Source of the DNA: Bathymodiolus brooksi
Taxonomy: Eukaryota > Mollusca > Bivalvia > Mytilida > Modiolidae
Assembly: GCA_963680875.1 (NCBI GenBank)
Contig: OY804588.1
Location: 74,796,829-74,860,828 of the forward strand
Reading direction: 5' to 3'
DNA: 64,000 nt
Shown in pieces: positions 1 through 9,080 of the stretch. The notes under the pieces are model-generated. The model made no database searches, was not told the DNA's origin, and was given only the letters and a program-made list of their open reading frames with translations. Positions within the stretch are counted from its first letter, which is position 1. Every line of letters starts with the position of its first letter. The translations under genes were made by a program, and so were the position numbers.

Positions 1-2474
1 TTAGTTTTTCCGTCCAATATTTCTTTATGGTTGAGTTAACAATATTTTTCCATTTTGGCATTGGAGGTAGGTTCGATTGAAGTTCATGAATTTTTGGCAG
101 CTCATAGATTTCCAGTATTTTTCTTGTATTGCAGAAAAAGCTTTTTGTATTGTCATAATTCACCGAAATTTGTCTAGATACCACCTCTTTGATTTTTCCA
201 TTATGGCAAGACAGTAGGGAGTACAACAACGATAATTGTATCGGATGGATTTCTGCCTCAACAGGGTATGCACCGATCAGCAAGTACACAGCGCTCACTG
301 CATTTCTTTGAAGAAGCGACTGCATGTACCTTATAGATTTTCGATGGAAGCCTTCTAGGAGATTGATCTGGGTTCTTGTCAATGGTAGTATCTCCAGACC
401 ATAAAGCAATCGTGGCAAGACATAAGTCTTGTATATTTGATATGCAGTTATTGGATCAATTCCGTTTGTTCCATGGAAGCCTGTCCCTAACACACTTGAT
501 TCTTTCTTCTATGCTTAGTTCTACTTCTTTTATCCTTGACCGAGTCACGCCTAGATGTACAACTGAATCTGATGGCTTGATATCTATGCCGTTCATTTCC
601 CAGCATTCGTCTACTGAATGGTGTTTCGAACAGTCAAGTATTCTGGTTTTGAGTGGATTTATCTTGTAATGATGTTGCTTTGCATATCTGGATATAACGT
701 TAATCATTATTTGTAAGTTATTCGAATCCCTTTCTATAATAGCTACGTCATCTGCACAAGTTGGCGTTCCAATATATACATTGCCAAGGTAGTACTCTAA
801 TGAGTTCTCCTCCAGTTCCAATAAGAGGTCATGTACGAAGATCCGACAAATGAGTAGACAGGATTCCGCCCTGTCTGATTCCTTGCAAGACCGGATATGT
901 ATTACTTAATTCTCCTTTCCACTTCACTCTTGTTGCTAGGCCACTGTAAATGTCATCTATAATGGACCACAGCGCTAGTGTTATTTTTTGGTCAAATAGT
1001 ATTATATGTTGGACGACATCAAAGGCTGACTGTATGTCGAATAGCCCAATAAATAAGGTCTTTTGAACTTGTGAGAATTCATATTTTGCCTCGGACATCA
1101 ACAGCCCTGCTATTAGAGGAAATAGTCCTTTTGTAAATCCAAACTGTAATTCGGACTCATTTACTAAATTTAACTTCTCCAGAAGGCAATTTTAAAAAGT
1201 CTTTCCAATCACTGCTGTAACTAATGCCCCTGTAATTGTTCACTAGAGCAGGATCTTTGTCTCTTTTTAGGACAGGTGTTAGAATTCCTGATTTGAAGTT
1301 TTCTGATGATTTACTACTTGCTAATATTTCATTAAATACCTTTGTAAGAGCAGGACAGATAACTTCCACTCCATATTTCAGATGCTCCGCTGCAATTTCG
1401 TTTGATTAGCCTATATAAATGTTGAGAGTTTGGTTGTTCCATTATCTGGTCGTGTAATCTGTTCTAGGCTATGGCCTGTTCCAGCCTTTGCTGTCGTCGC
1501 AAATTCCTCTTTACTGATATAACTTGCTGCTTAAGAGGATGATTTTGTGGTTTTCCTATATTTACCCATTGGGCGTAAATGCTCTTACATTTCCGTAGTT
1601 GTTCCAACACTTGGGTTGAAGCTTGCCAAAAGTATTGCTTCTGTGATTTTTTGGATTTTAAGCTCAGAGTTTTGAAAGTCATCTATGTCCTTGAGATTTG
1701 CTGTAATATTCTCAAATTTTTCATTGTCAATTTGGTCCCAGACTATCTTTTGCTTGACCAGCTTGTGTTGACGAATATTCTTCGGAATTGTGGGAGGCTG
1801 AATAGCAGTGGTTACTATAACTGGTACATGAGCAGATATATTGGTGGCCTCTTTTTCTGATATGGTATAGTCCTTTATCATATCTTTATTTGTTGTCAAT
1901 ATATAGTCAATTTGCGATTCTGAATTGTGAGCGTGATGGAAGAATGTTGACTGGGAACCAATACCAATGTTGGTGGTTAAATCCAGCCCCTTGATGAGTT
2001 CCTTCAGAAGCCTGTCATGCTTATTCATTCTAGACTGTAACAGTGTGCCGTTTAGATCTCCACATAAAAATATGACGTGTGATTCACGATATTTCTAAAT
2101 GATGTTGTGGATTACATCAAGGCACTCCTTATATTCTTCAGATGAATTTGTTCCATGTGTTGGTAAATATGCGTTGATGATGCATATATTTACTTTGTTA
2201 ACTATGGTAATTGCAATTATTCGTTCATTGCCATCCAGTCTGACGGCCATGATATCGAGACTCCTGCTTGTCCTCTTGCGAGTTTGAATGCAGATAGTGG
2301 TTCATAGGTGTCATGACATCTTACTAAATGAGTCATTGACGGTATCAGGTTTTTGAGATGTTCTCTTTGAAATTCCCACAAAAAATGTTTTTGTAGACAT
2401 AAGATACTATTTCTAGTTTCAGAGAATGTATATATTGTATGTTAGATTTCACCCCTCTCGACATTTAACGTGAT
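1..2474 (-). mobile_element. LINE (CR1-like) endonuclease-reverse transcriptase, decayed, 3' end beyond window
   Basis: Read on the minus strand, this is a non-LTR retrotransposon ORF2 broken by several frameshifts. The apurinic-type endonuclease comes first (about 2430-1800), with motifs NAYLPTHG, GDLNGTLL, SQIDYIL and a terminal SAHVPV where SDHxPv is expected. The reverse transcriptase follows, with NNYRGIS (about 1230), the palm motif DIQSAFDVV (about 1030), QGIRQGGILS (about 870) and the catalytic box CADD (745-759). The C-terminal part (455-1) reads YVLPRLLYGLE and continues past the left edge. Its QG.RQG.ILST and CADD boxes resemble those of the LINE at 38930-41106, so both probably belong to one family. 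It encoded target-primed reverse transcription; this copy is dead. Sequence at 2480-2760 upstream is open on the minus strand and may be an ORF1 tail, but I cannot assign it. Confidence 0.85.
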
Positions 2475-2761
2475 AATCTTTATTGAGTCATTTTTGTTGA
2501 TTCTGATAATGCATTTTTTGACTCGTCTGGAGGTTTCTGTTTGAGGCATGTTTCCCGCAAAATTTGAACACTAGCAGCGGTGTCGGATGCAGCTAAAGTG
2601 TCTGATGTAGGCAGTTGTGATTTCGAATAAGTCATCCCAAGAACTTGGGGCTTTTCTTGGCTTACAAGACTAGGTGTGATTTCACTTTCCCTGTATTCAC
2701 CAACCTGTATTGTCAAATGCAAGCGCGAAATGATCGCGACTTCCGGAAAAGTAGCATCTTG

Positions 2762-2846
2762 CAAATAAGGGTAATAACAAAATGACCGAACTCCGAACAA
2801 TCTTACAAAGGGAAAGTCAAAACTCATAAGTATGTAAACAGACAAA
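2762..2846 (+). repeat. ~85-bp dispersed element, copy 1
   Basis: The sequence starts AAATAAGGGTAATAAC, passes through CCGAACTCCGAAC and ends near AAACAGACAAA. A second nearly full copy lies reversed at 21601-21685, and a 32-nt piece of its start lies at 38549-38580. Immediately downstream (2880-2990) is another repeat-like stretch with CTGACTTGGTACAGGCATTT. I recall similar text from mussel sequences, but that is memory and not a search result. Confidence 0.6.
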
Positions 2847-3157
2847 ATCAGTCAACAACCGGAAAACTGTGAAAACCGTAATGACCCTGACTTGGTACAG
2901 GCATTTCTAAAGAAATGGTGGGTTGAATCAGATTTTAAAGCGTCAAACCTCCCGTTTTGATTACGGCTGTCACTATAACAGTATTTATAACAATACTTGA
3001 ACAAAATAGGTAAAAATAGTTGTCAAAGCAGTACCAAATTCAGTGAAGTAAATGTTAAAAACAATTTTACGTCACACATTGATAACAAAATATTTTTGAT
3101 ATTTTTGCTGACTTCCTTATCTTCATACATTTTCACTATATGAAAATGCATCGTTTA
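2847..3157. other. Non-coding, repeat-derived
   Basis: No credible coding sequence. The first 150 bases look like the continuation of the dispersed repeat that begins at 2762. The remainder is AT-rich with nothing recognisable. Confidence 0.4.
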
Positions 3158-3665
3158 TTATCGTCTCTGCAGAGACGGAATATATTTCGAAAAGATCTTG
3201 GTATCGGAATATAACTTTTTAAGAGATCGAATAAGGCGAATCTTGTTATAGCCCTGGTCCAGTAGCCTGTTTCTCAGATGAAGATGACATTTCAGGAAAT
3301 CAGAATAATTGCTACTGGCCCTTGCATAACGAATCAATTGCGAGATGTAAACACCATATGCAAAAGAAGCTGGTATATTGCTACACATATTTGGAAAATT
3401 TATGATTTTAAAATTGAAGTCGTCCCATTTATCATAAATTTTAGTACTGAGTTGACCACTGTCGTCAAATTCGAGTTATATGTCCAAAAATGATGCGGAC
3501 AAAGCTGTATCTGTGGTCTCGTTAACTTCCAGCTCTGGAGGATATATCAATGGAATAAATTCTGCAAATCTAGAATTATTGATAGATAAAATGTCATCAA
3601 TATACCTGTATGTGAAATTAAAGGCTCTAGCCTCATGAATCTTCTTATCTTTACTTGCAAACAGA
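3158..3665 (-). pseudogene. Reverse transcriptase fragment with YIDD box
   Basis: On the minus strand the translation contains TYRYIDDILSINN (about 3612-3574), then YPPELEV, ASFLDI, KWDDFNF and GVYISQLIRYARA (about 3355-3317). This is a coherent 165-residue stretch of a retroelement RT from the catalytic box into the thumb. One in-frame stop (TAA, 3478-3476) and loss of frame upstream of about 3665 show decay. YIDD is the metal-binding catalytic motif. The family is not settled by eye: this RT type is common in molluscs and cnidarians and could be Penelope-related, but it runs opposite to the Penelope-like endonucleases just downstream, so it need not belong to them. Confidence 0.75.
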
Positions 3666-3901
3666 TTGACAGTTCATCAAAAATCAAGATGCTTGAAAAT
3701 TGTTACGTTTGTTTCTATAAATTTATAAATGCCATTATTTCGTATTTACTATTCTTTCATAACGATTTATCAAAGTCGTACAACAATGCTAATAAAAAAA
3801 CAGACGTCTGCGTCATGAAAATATTACATTGTCATAAATTTATGTTGCAAAAAGAAAGGACTGCCTTAACATGACTGTATGAAATTTTTCTCTACAGAGG
3901 G

Positions 3902-4450
3902 AAGGTAAGTCAGAAATTTTCAGGCATTGTCCGTCATCATTGGAAAGAAATTGAAAAAAGTGGAGCGCTGGCCAAGTTGTTCCCTGAACCACCCGTTGTA
4001 GCGTTCCGGCGACCTAAGCGCATTAAGGATACGCTGGTCAGAGCTGCGGTATCTAGACCTTCATCGACGGTCGGCCAGTGTAAACCATGTGGTGACAGGC
4101 GATGCAAGTGCTGTCTCCAATTGCAACACGCACAAGTGTTCCATAGCAAGACGACAGGAAAGGAGTATAAGATCTTTTGCAATATCTGCGGATCGGAATA
4201 CGTAGGAGAAAGTGTCCAACCATTCAACAAAAGAATGAATGGACACAGAAGTGACCTTACGAAAAAGACGCTCTTGACCGTGAGTCAACACTTTGTGTCG
4301 CCGGGGCACTCGTTGGAAGACTTTGCAGATCATTTTTTTTTATCATTGACCACAATCTAAGTTGGAAAGAAAATCAAAGACAGTAAAGAGAGAGCTTTTG
4401 GATCCGCGAGTTACAAACATTACATCCGAAGACATAAACAAAAAGGCCTC
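3902..4450 (+). pseudogene. Penelope-like element GIY-YIG endonuclease, copy 1
   Basis: The open frame from 3902 reads HHWKEIE, LFPEPPVVAFRRPK, a Cys cluster CKPCGDRRCKCC, then YVGES, KRMNGHRSDL and SQHFVSPGHS. This order (linker, CCHH-like cluster, GIY-YIG nuclease) is that of the C-terminal endonuclease of Penelope-like retroelements. Compared with the copy at 4660-5261, 45 nt are missing in frame between TGCAAT and the YVG motif, which removes the VVYL (GIY) half of the active site. A T-run at about 4327-4336 then shifts the frame, and the C-terminal end continues in another frame to about 4450. The copy is therefore catalytically dead. No RT lies upstream on this strand. Confidence 0.85.
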
Positions 4451-4567
4451 AATCTTTTGTTTTATTAACTTTTTAACCTGAAATCAACCTCTTTTAAGAG
4501 GTCACCTGTCTTAGAAGACCACTTTTTCTTTGTACCAAAGGTGACTTCGTAATACAAGGTTGAGTGT

Positions 4568-4606
4568 ATATATATATGTGTTATATATATATATATATAT
4601 ATATAC
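4568..4606. repeat. (TA)n microsatellite
   Basis: Two runs of TA separated by TGTGT. It sits between the two Penelope-like endonuclease copies. Confidence 0.9.
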
Positions 4607-4608
4607 AT

Positions 4609-4660
4609 TTTTTTCAATTTCTTTCCAATGATGATGGACAATGCCTGAAATTTTCTCTGA
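4609..4660 (-). repeat. Inverted fragment of the Penelope-like linker
   Basis: This is the reverse complement of the TTCAGGCATTG...GGAAAGAAATTGAAAAA stretch that opens both endonuclease copies (about 3915-3960 and 4680-4722). It forms a head-to-head junction, so copy 2 is preceded by a short inverted duplicate of its own start. Confidence 0.75.
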
Positions 4661-5261
4661 AGAGGGATGGTAAGTGAAAAATTTTCAGGCATTGCCGTCG
4701 TCATTGGAAAGAAGTTGAAAAAAGTGAAACGCTGGCCAAGTTGTTCCCTGAACCACCCATTGTAGCGTTCCGGCGACCTAAAAGCATTAAGGATACTGGT
4801 CAGAGCTGCGGTATCTAGACCTTCATCGACGGTCGGCCAGTGTAAACCATGTGGTGACAAGTATTGCAAGTACTGTCTCCAATTGCAACACGCACAAGTG
4901 TTCCATAGCAAGACGACAGGAAGGGGAGCATAAGATCTTTTGCAATGTCAAATGCAAAACACCTAATGTGGTTTACCTCCTTGACTGTCACGTCTGTGGG
5001 TCGCAATACGTAGGATAAAGTGTCCAACCATTGAACAAAAGAATGAATGGACACAGAAGTGACCTTACGAAAAAGACGCTCTTGCCCGTGAGTCAACACT
5101 TTGTGTCGCCGGGGCACTCATTCAATGACTTTGGTAGATCCAAAATTTATATCATTGACCACAATCCAAGTTGGGAAGAGAATCAAAGACAAAAAAGAAA
5201 GAGTTTTTGGATCCGCGAGTTACGAACATTACATCAGGAGGGCATTAACAAAAAGGCCTAA
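4660..5261 (+). pseudogene. Penelope-like element GIY-YIG endonuclease, copy 2
   Basis: A diverged duplicate of 3902-4450 that keeps the whole nuclease module. It has the FPEPP linker (about 4740), CKPCGDKYCKYC, then NVVYLLDC..CGSQYVG (the GIY-YIG pair as VYL/YVG, about 4965-5014), KRMNGHRSDL, PVSQHFVSPGHS, SFWIRELRTLH and GINKK before TAA at 5259-5261. Breaks relative to copy 1 are a 2-nt loss at about 4794 (GATACTGG against GATACGCTGG), a 1-nt gain at about 4926 (GGGGAGCA) and a nonsense change GAA to TAA just after YVG (about 5016). It is followed within 200 nt by a hammerhead ribozyme, a known companion of Penelope-like elements, so this copy retains the element's 3' region. Confidence 0.88.
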
Positions 5262-5461
5262 ATCTTTTGTTTGTTTTAACTTTTTAACCAGTGCCTGGTC
5301 CTTAGCTAGTTGGTAAATTTCATCATTACATTTTCTCATTGCTTTCATATTGTTTATAAATTAGTGTACATATAAACTTGAATAATATAAAGTATAAAGT
5401 TCAAGATTATGATTTTTATTAATTTACCTCACGATAACTGATGGTCACGTGACAATTTTTC

Positions 5462-5518
5462 AAATCAGATTACAGACGCTGATGAAGCTTGTCGGTCAAG
5501 CGAAATATCCGTCGATTT
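5462..5518 (+). ncRNA. Hammerhead ribozyme (type I), Penelope-associated
   Basis: All core elements are in order. The inner stem I strand GACG (5475-5478) is followed by CTGATGA (5479-5485). Stem II is GCTTG (5487-5491) and CAAGC (5497-5501) with loop TCGGT. GAAA (5502-5505) is followed by a minimal palindromic stem III ATAT (5505-5508), cleavage-site C at 5509, and the returning stem I strand CGTC (5510-5513). Outer stem I adds AAATC (5462-5466) with GATTT (5514-5518), leaving an 8-nt one-sided internal loop that could dock with loop II. A very short palindromic stem III suggests it cuts best as a dimer, as reported for Penelope-element hammerheads. It would process element transcripts. Confidence 0.85.
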
Positions 5519-5676
5519 AATTATAATTATAGTCTTTTTATAGACTTATTTTTGTTATTTTTGTTACATTTTAACATCTTTTTTTGATATCGTTGTGCTA
5601 ACATTTTAGACGTTTATATATCTGAGAATTAAACCAAATAGTGTCAGAATTAGATCTTTGAGCTGTTAAATTTGTT
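5519..5676. other. AT-rich spacer
   Basis: Nothing recognised; probably the end of the Penelope-like 3' region followed by unique sequence. Confidence 0.3.
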
Positions 5677-5775
5677 CTTTCCTCGATGGGATTTGAACTC
5701 ACACCATTGATACACTGCAGCACCAATGGCTTAGTCTTTTGTCCAGCGCCCTAGACCACTCGACCACACCTGCTA
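5677..5775 (-). repeat. tRNA-like sequence (SINE head or tRNA pseudogene)
   Basis: Read on the minus strand it has an A-box-like GTGGTCGAGTGGTCTAG and a B-box-like GAGTTCAAATCCC about 70 nt apart, resembling a Leu/Ser-type tRNA with a long variable arm. The anticodon and T stems pair poorly, so I do not call it a functional tRNA. A tRNA-derived SINE head is the likelier explanation. Confidence 0.5.
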
Positions 5776-5865
5776 TATAAAAATATAGCTCCTATAGTCG
5801 AAGTGTTACCTTGTCTCGTAAGAAAAATCTAGAGATAGACATAAGACATGTGTCTAAGCGTGTGT

Positions 5866-6113
5866 AGATGGTAAGTAGTATATATGTGGTTACAAAACGA
5901 TATTTGTGGGGGTGCTGTGTGGTGGTGCTACCGGAAGTGACGTCAGTCACGTGACCGGAAGTCGCGTGACCGGAAGAGGCCCTGTTCATAAATACGCTAT
6001 GCGCATGCGTAGCCGGAATTTGCGTAATATCGCCCTAGTGAGGCCTTTTGACCGGAAATTAGCTACAGGAAGTGCAATCCCGCGCTTTTTTCTTAGTAGT
6101 ACAACATGTTGGT
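5866..6113 (+). repeat. Left terminal inverted repeat of the Polinton-like element
   Basis: It pairs with 7568-7798 in reverse complement over nearly its full length (TGTGGTTACAAAAC, GCGCATGCG, CCCTAGTGAGGCCTTTTGACC, CAACATGTTGGT shared). It holds about 24 nt extra relative to the right arm: a partial tandem copy of the ACCGGAAGT...CGTG module that includes TGACGTCA (5938-5945) and TCACGTGA (5947-5954). Confidence 0.85.
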
Positions 6114-6295
6114 AATGTTGAACCCTTGGGTGCGCGCATGTGCAACCGGGTTTCCCGCCCTTTTTTCGGGTTTGGGTTTCCCGTGTTTTTTCTTCGGGTT
6201 TCCGCACTTTTCCCCGTACTTCGATATGTATATTTTTTGTATCTCTCGATACTAGACGAAGATTTCCCAGACGTCAAGTGATCGTGTATGGAATA

Positions 6296-6487
6296 GATGA
6301 TCAGTGGTAGGCCGATTTGGTGGACTTGGGCAAATTAGTCTCTTATAACAAAGGATTCAAGTACTTGTTGACATGTATAGACGTGTTATCCCGATATGCA
6401 TGGGTCGTTCCATTGACAGACAAGACGGGGAAGACTTTAAAAGAAGCATTCCAGGTCACTGTAGAAAACGAAAAGAATTCTCTCTAG
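6296..6487 (+). pseudogene. Integrase (rve) fragment, Polinton type
   Basis: The frame from 6296 reads through one nonsense codon (TAG, 6308-6310) into ADLVDL, KGFKYLLTCIDVLSRYAWV and VPLTDKTGKT, and stops at 6485-6487. This is the N-terminal part of the retroviral-type integrase core, containing the first catalytic Asp region. The second Asp and the Glu of the DDE triad are missing because the sequence is cut after about 60 residues. An intact integrase would insert the element and generate 6-bp target duplications. The stop lies one base before the ATG of the next frame, at what is probably an internal-deletion junction. Confidence 0.75.
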
Positions 6488-6488
6488 A

Positions 6489-6935
6489 ATGAAACCAACT
6501 CATCGTCACGATACGAAAGCTTACCACGACTATTACATACGCCAAGCCGGAAAAGAATATCCGGTATTTGCGAGGAGAAGATATCAAGGAGGACATGGAC
6601 TTGGCAGTATCTTTGGAGGACCCTTTAAAGCAGCCATGCATTTATTGAAAAAGGGAGCAAAGACCCTAGAACGCGAGGCTTTAAAAACGGGATTAAATAT
6701 TGCCGGAGATATCGTACAGGAAAGAAATATCAAACAGGTAGCACAATCACGATTGAAATCAACAGGACAAATCTTATTCCAGAAAGCTATGGACACGGTA
6801 GGACCCCCAGGACAACGAGCTATGAAAGAACCTGCCAAGCGAAAAAAGACCAGACGTCGGCAGAACAAGCAACGAAACACATCGAATGATATTTTCGGAT
6901 TAGAATGGCACGAAATCAGAACTGGATTTATTTGA
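6489..6935 (+). CDS. Small basic virion-type protein of the Polinton-like element, relic
   Basis: An uninterrupted 148-codon frame. The middle has a glycine-rich GGHGLGSIFGG followed by an amphipathic Lys/Ala-rich stretch (KKGAKTLEREALKTG). The C-terminal third is strongly basic (KRKKTRRRQNKQR). This combination resembles small DNA-binding virion proteins encoded by Polintons and adinto-like viruses. It follows the integrase remnant directly and runs into the capsid-protein remnant. The last ten codons overlap the next frame and may be a read-through caused by a small frameshift. It is probably not expressed. Identification is by pattern and the exact role is not established. Confidence 0.5.
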   Translation: MKPTHRHDTKAYHDYYIRQAGKEYPVFARRRYQGGHGLGSIFGGPFKAAMHLLKKGAKTLEREALKTGLNIAGDIVQERNIKQVAQSRLKSTGQILFQKAMDTVGPPGQRAMKEPAKRKKTRRRQNKQRNTSNDIFGLEWHEIRTGFI

Positions 6936-7065
6936 AGTTACACCTACACAGACCAGTGTGGAACATGGGTATTGGGAGCAGAAAGGATTGCCATCGGCTC
7001 TGACGGATCAAGGACCTTACATTGCATTTTTTACCTCATTCATCGATGTGCAGGACATAGCATGA
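6905..7065 (+). pseudogene. Capsid-type protein N-terminal remnant (Polinton-like)
   Basis: An ATG at 6905 leads, after a one-base frame change, into a frame (6910-7065) reading TKSELDLFEV, PTQTSVEHGYW and SALTDQGPY before TGA at 7063-7065. This N-terminal pattern is typical of a conserved Polinton/adinto-type minor capsid (penton-like) protein. About 50 of several hundred residues survive. A further unrelated open stretch continues to 7154. Broken and inert. Confidence 0.6.
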
Positions 7066-7255
7066 CAGACGTCACCAGGCTCTTTGAAAGCCCCGTGGAA
7101 GCGACGGTCATTGCACAGAATTTTGCGTTGTTACTTGATAAACATGTGCTATGAAAAAAAAATAATAATAAGAAAAAGAAAAAAAAGAAAAGAAAAGAAA
7201 AAAAAAAGATTAATGTAGCCTCTATATATAGAGCCAGTCACAAGCCTGGTTAAAA

Positions 7256-7530
7256 AATGCAGAGTGACCTTCTATTGTGTGATCACATGTACTCTTAGAA
7301 ATACCACACAGTGAGTACTACACAACATATACACTATATTATATGAAAATGGCGGGAAAGGGTTAGATAACCAGTAAAAGGGCTAGTTCGTAGAAGGCTA
7401 TAGGACTCGGACACTCTAGGAGTAATACACAGCATATATATATATATATATATATACTATAATATATGAAAATAAAATGGCGGGGAATGGGCAGATAACC
7501 AGTAAAAGGGCTAGTTCGTAGAAAATTATT
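7256..7530 (+). repeat. Imperfect direct repeat inside the Polinton-like element
   Basis: Two copies, about 125 bp apart, of a block containing TATATGAAAATGGCGGG...AGATAACCAGTAAAAGGGC and CTAGTTCGTAGAA (about 7330-7395 and 7456-7523), with a (TA)n run at 7436-7456 between them. A weak echo (GGACTAGTTCGAAGAGAATAAT) recurs at about 8928. Confidence 0.7.
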
Positions 7531-7567
7531 AGGTTATAGGACGCAGACGTCGTAGAGAACACCCCCA

Positions 7568-7798
7568 ACCAACATGTTGTACTACTACTTAGAAAAAAGC
7601 GCGGAAATGTACTTCATGTAGCCAGCTTCCGGTCAAAAGGCCTCACTAGGGCGGATATTGCGCAACTTACGGTTGCGCATGCGCATATCGTATTTCCGAG
7701 CAGTGCCTCTTCCGGTCACGCGACTTCCGGTAACACCCCCACACTGCACCACCACAAATATGGTTTTGTAACCACACATATACTACTATGGTACATCT
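7568..7798 (-). repeat. Right terminal inverted repeat of the Polinton-like element
   Basis: Reverse-complement partner of 5866-6113. It carries one GTCACGCGACTTCCGGT block where the left arm has an expanded version. Confidence 0.85.
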
Positions 7799-8989
7799 AT
7801 ATATACTTAATATTAAAATTTGACAGCGATCTAACTCAGCAATTTTTAATATAATGTATAGGATGATGAAGAATTCATCATACAGTCACAGGAAATAAAG
7901 TAATTTATTCAAACATATATAATATGAGGCAGGTGCAACCTGAAACGCTCCCGAAGAACTAATTTTTCTTCCTGTTTACAAAATATCAAGCTTAAAAATA
8001 ACACTACCTAAAACTCTACTGCTGGAAAATTTGGATTTCTTGCAGCAGCAGACGATCACAATGAACGAGAATGCGCAATGGGCAAATGATTAAAGATTCG
8101 GTGTTACTCGCTTTGAGTTCGGGATTTTCCGTTTCATTGTTTCATTTTTATTTAAAAAAAAAATCGACTAGAGGTGTATTTCTTCTTTTTTTCTCGTTGC
8201 ATCGATCACTTTATTTGCTACTCGCGTATTGTTTATATTGGAGATAGTTTAGGTCACGTGATTTGTCTTTTAATTTATTTCTGGTTGGCAGCCATGTTGT
8301 TGAATATTTTGAAGTGCATTAATATGTTCATACTTCTACCATTAACGTTCCCTTCGGGAGCGTATTATTTTAATTGTATTGACAATTGGTGAAATGAAGT
8401 TAATATTACAATATTGACAGAGTTATCACATTTTCTGCATCGATAAAATCGTGAAATTTGCATTAAAAACTTTAATTGTAGCGATATTCAGTTTTATGTA
8501 AAAAAAAAAGACATACATAAGAACTTAAGTTATTTTTCAAAGCTTCATTGTAAGGTGAATAATATTCTTAAATACCCAAGAAGGTATGCAATATGATAGC
8601 TGATCTGTATAATGATATATTTTTTAATTGCATGCAAACTATTTGAAAGCTATCGTACGTGGGTCTTCAGTTTCGATCGTCTTTAACCATAAACGTATTA
8701 TATTAACTATACAGGTCATTTAAAACAATGTCAGTTAAAACATATCCATTGCTATGTAGTATTAAAATGTCCTCGATCTGAAGCGATTTGAAATAGAAAA
8801 GGTGGGACTTCTCTTGTATTAATAATATATATATGCTTTTCTGTTCTGAATATTAGAATAAATAGAAGAAAAATAAACAAAAAGCAAAATATACCACACG
8901 GTCGGAACAACACATAACCTGCATAGGACTAGTTCGAAGAGAATAATATACAGCAAAATATTGTACCATGAAAATGAATGTGAATATCG
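7799..8989. other. No gene recognised
   Basis: AT-rich sequence without a supported ORF, RNA gene or clear repeat boundary. An open stretch at 8174-8392 encodes only low-complexity hydrophobic residues and is not credible. Confidence 0.4.
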
Positions 8990-9080
8990 TTAGGGTTATG
9001 GTGTTTAACGCCACTTCCACCAATATTTCAGATATATCATGGAGGTAAGTTTTATTGGTGGAGGAAACCGGAGTAAACTA
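8990..9080 (-). mobile_element. Mollusc-type SINE, 3' part
   Basis: The reverse complement reads ACTCCGGTTTCCTCCACCAAT, then CTGAAATATTGGTGGAAGTGGCG and TTAAACACC. This matches the tail of the SINE at 49285-49515, a tail very common in bivalve genomes. The 5' tRNA-derived half is absent. Confidence 0.75.

Larger units (their letters stand above)
5866..7798 (+). mobile_element. Internally deleted Polinton/Maverick-like element
   Basis: A 1.93-kb unit bounded by ~240-bp terminal inverted repeats (5866-6113 and 7568-7798) that begins AG and ends CT, as Polintons do. Inside are remnants of a Polinton-type integrase (6296-6487), a small basic virion-like protein (6489-6935) and the start of a capsid-type protein (6905-7065), then an A-rich tract (7147-7208). 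Full Polintons are 15-20 kb and also carry DNA polymerase B, ATPase, protease and major capsid genes, none of which is present, so this is a deletion derivative. The expected 6-bp target duplication is not obvious (GTGTGT left, ATATAT right). Polintons are related to adinto-type viruses of animals; this copy is an inert relic. Confidence 0.75.

Noticed and set aside
5677..5775. Functional tRNA-Leu/Ser gene on the minus strand
   Set aside because: A- and B-box-like motifs exist, but the anticodon stem and T stem do not pair.
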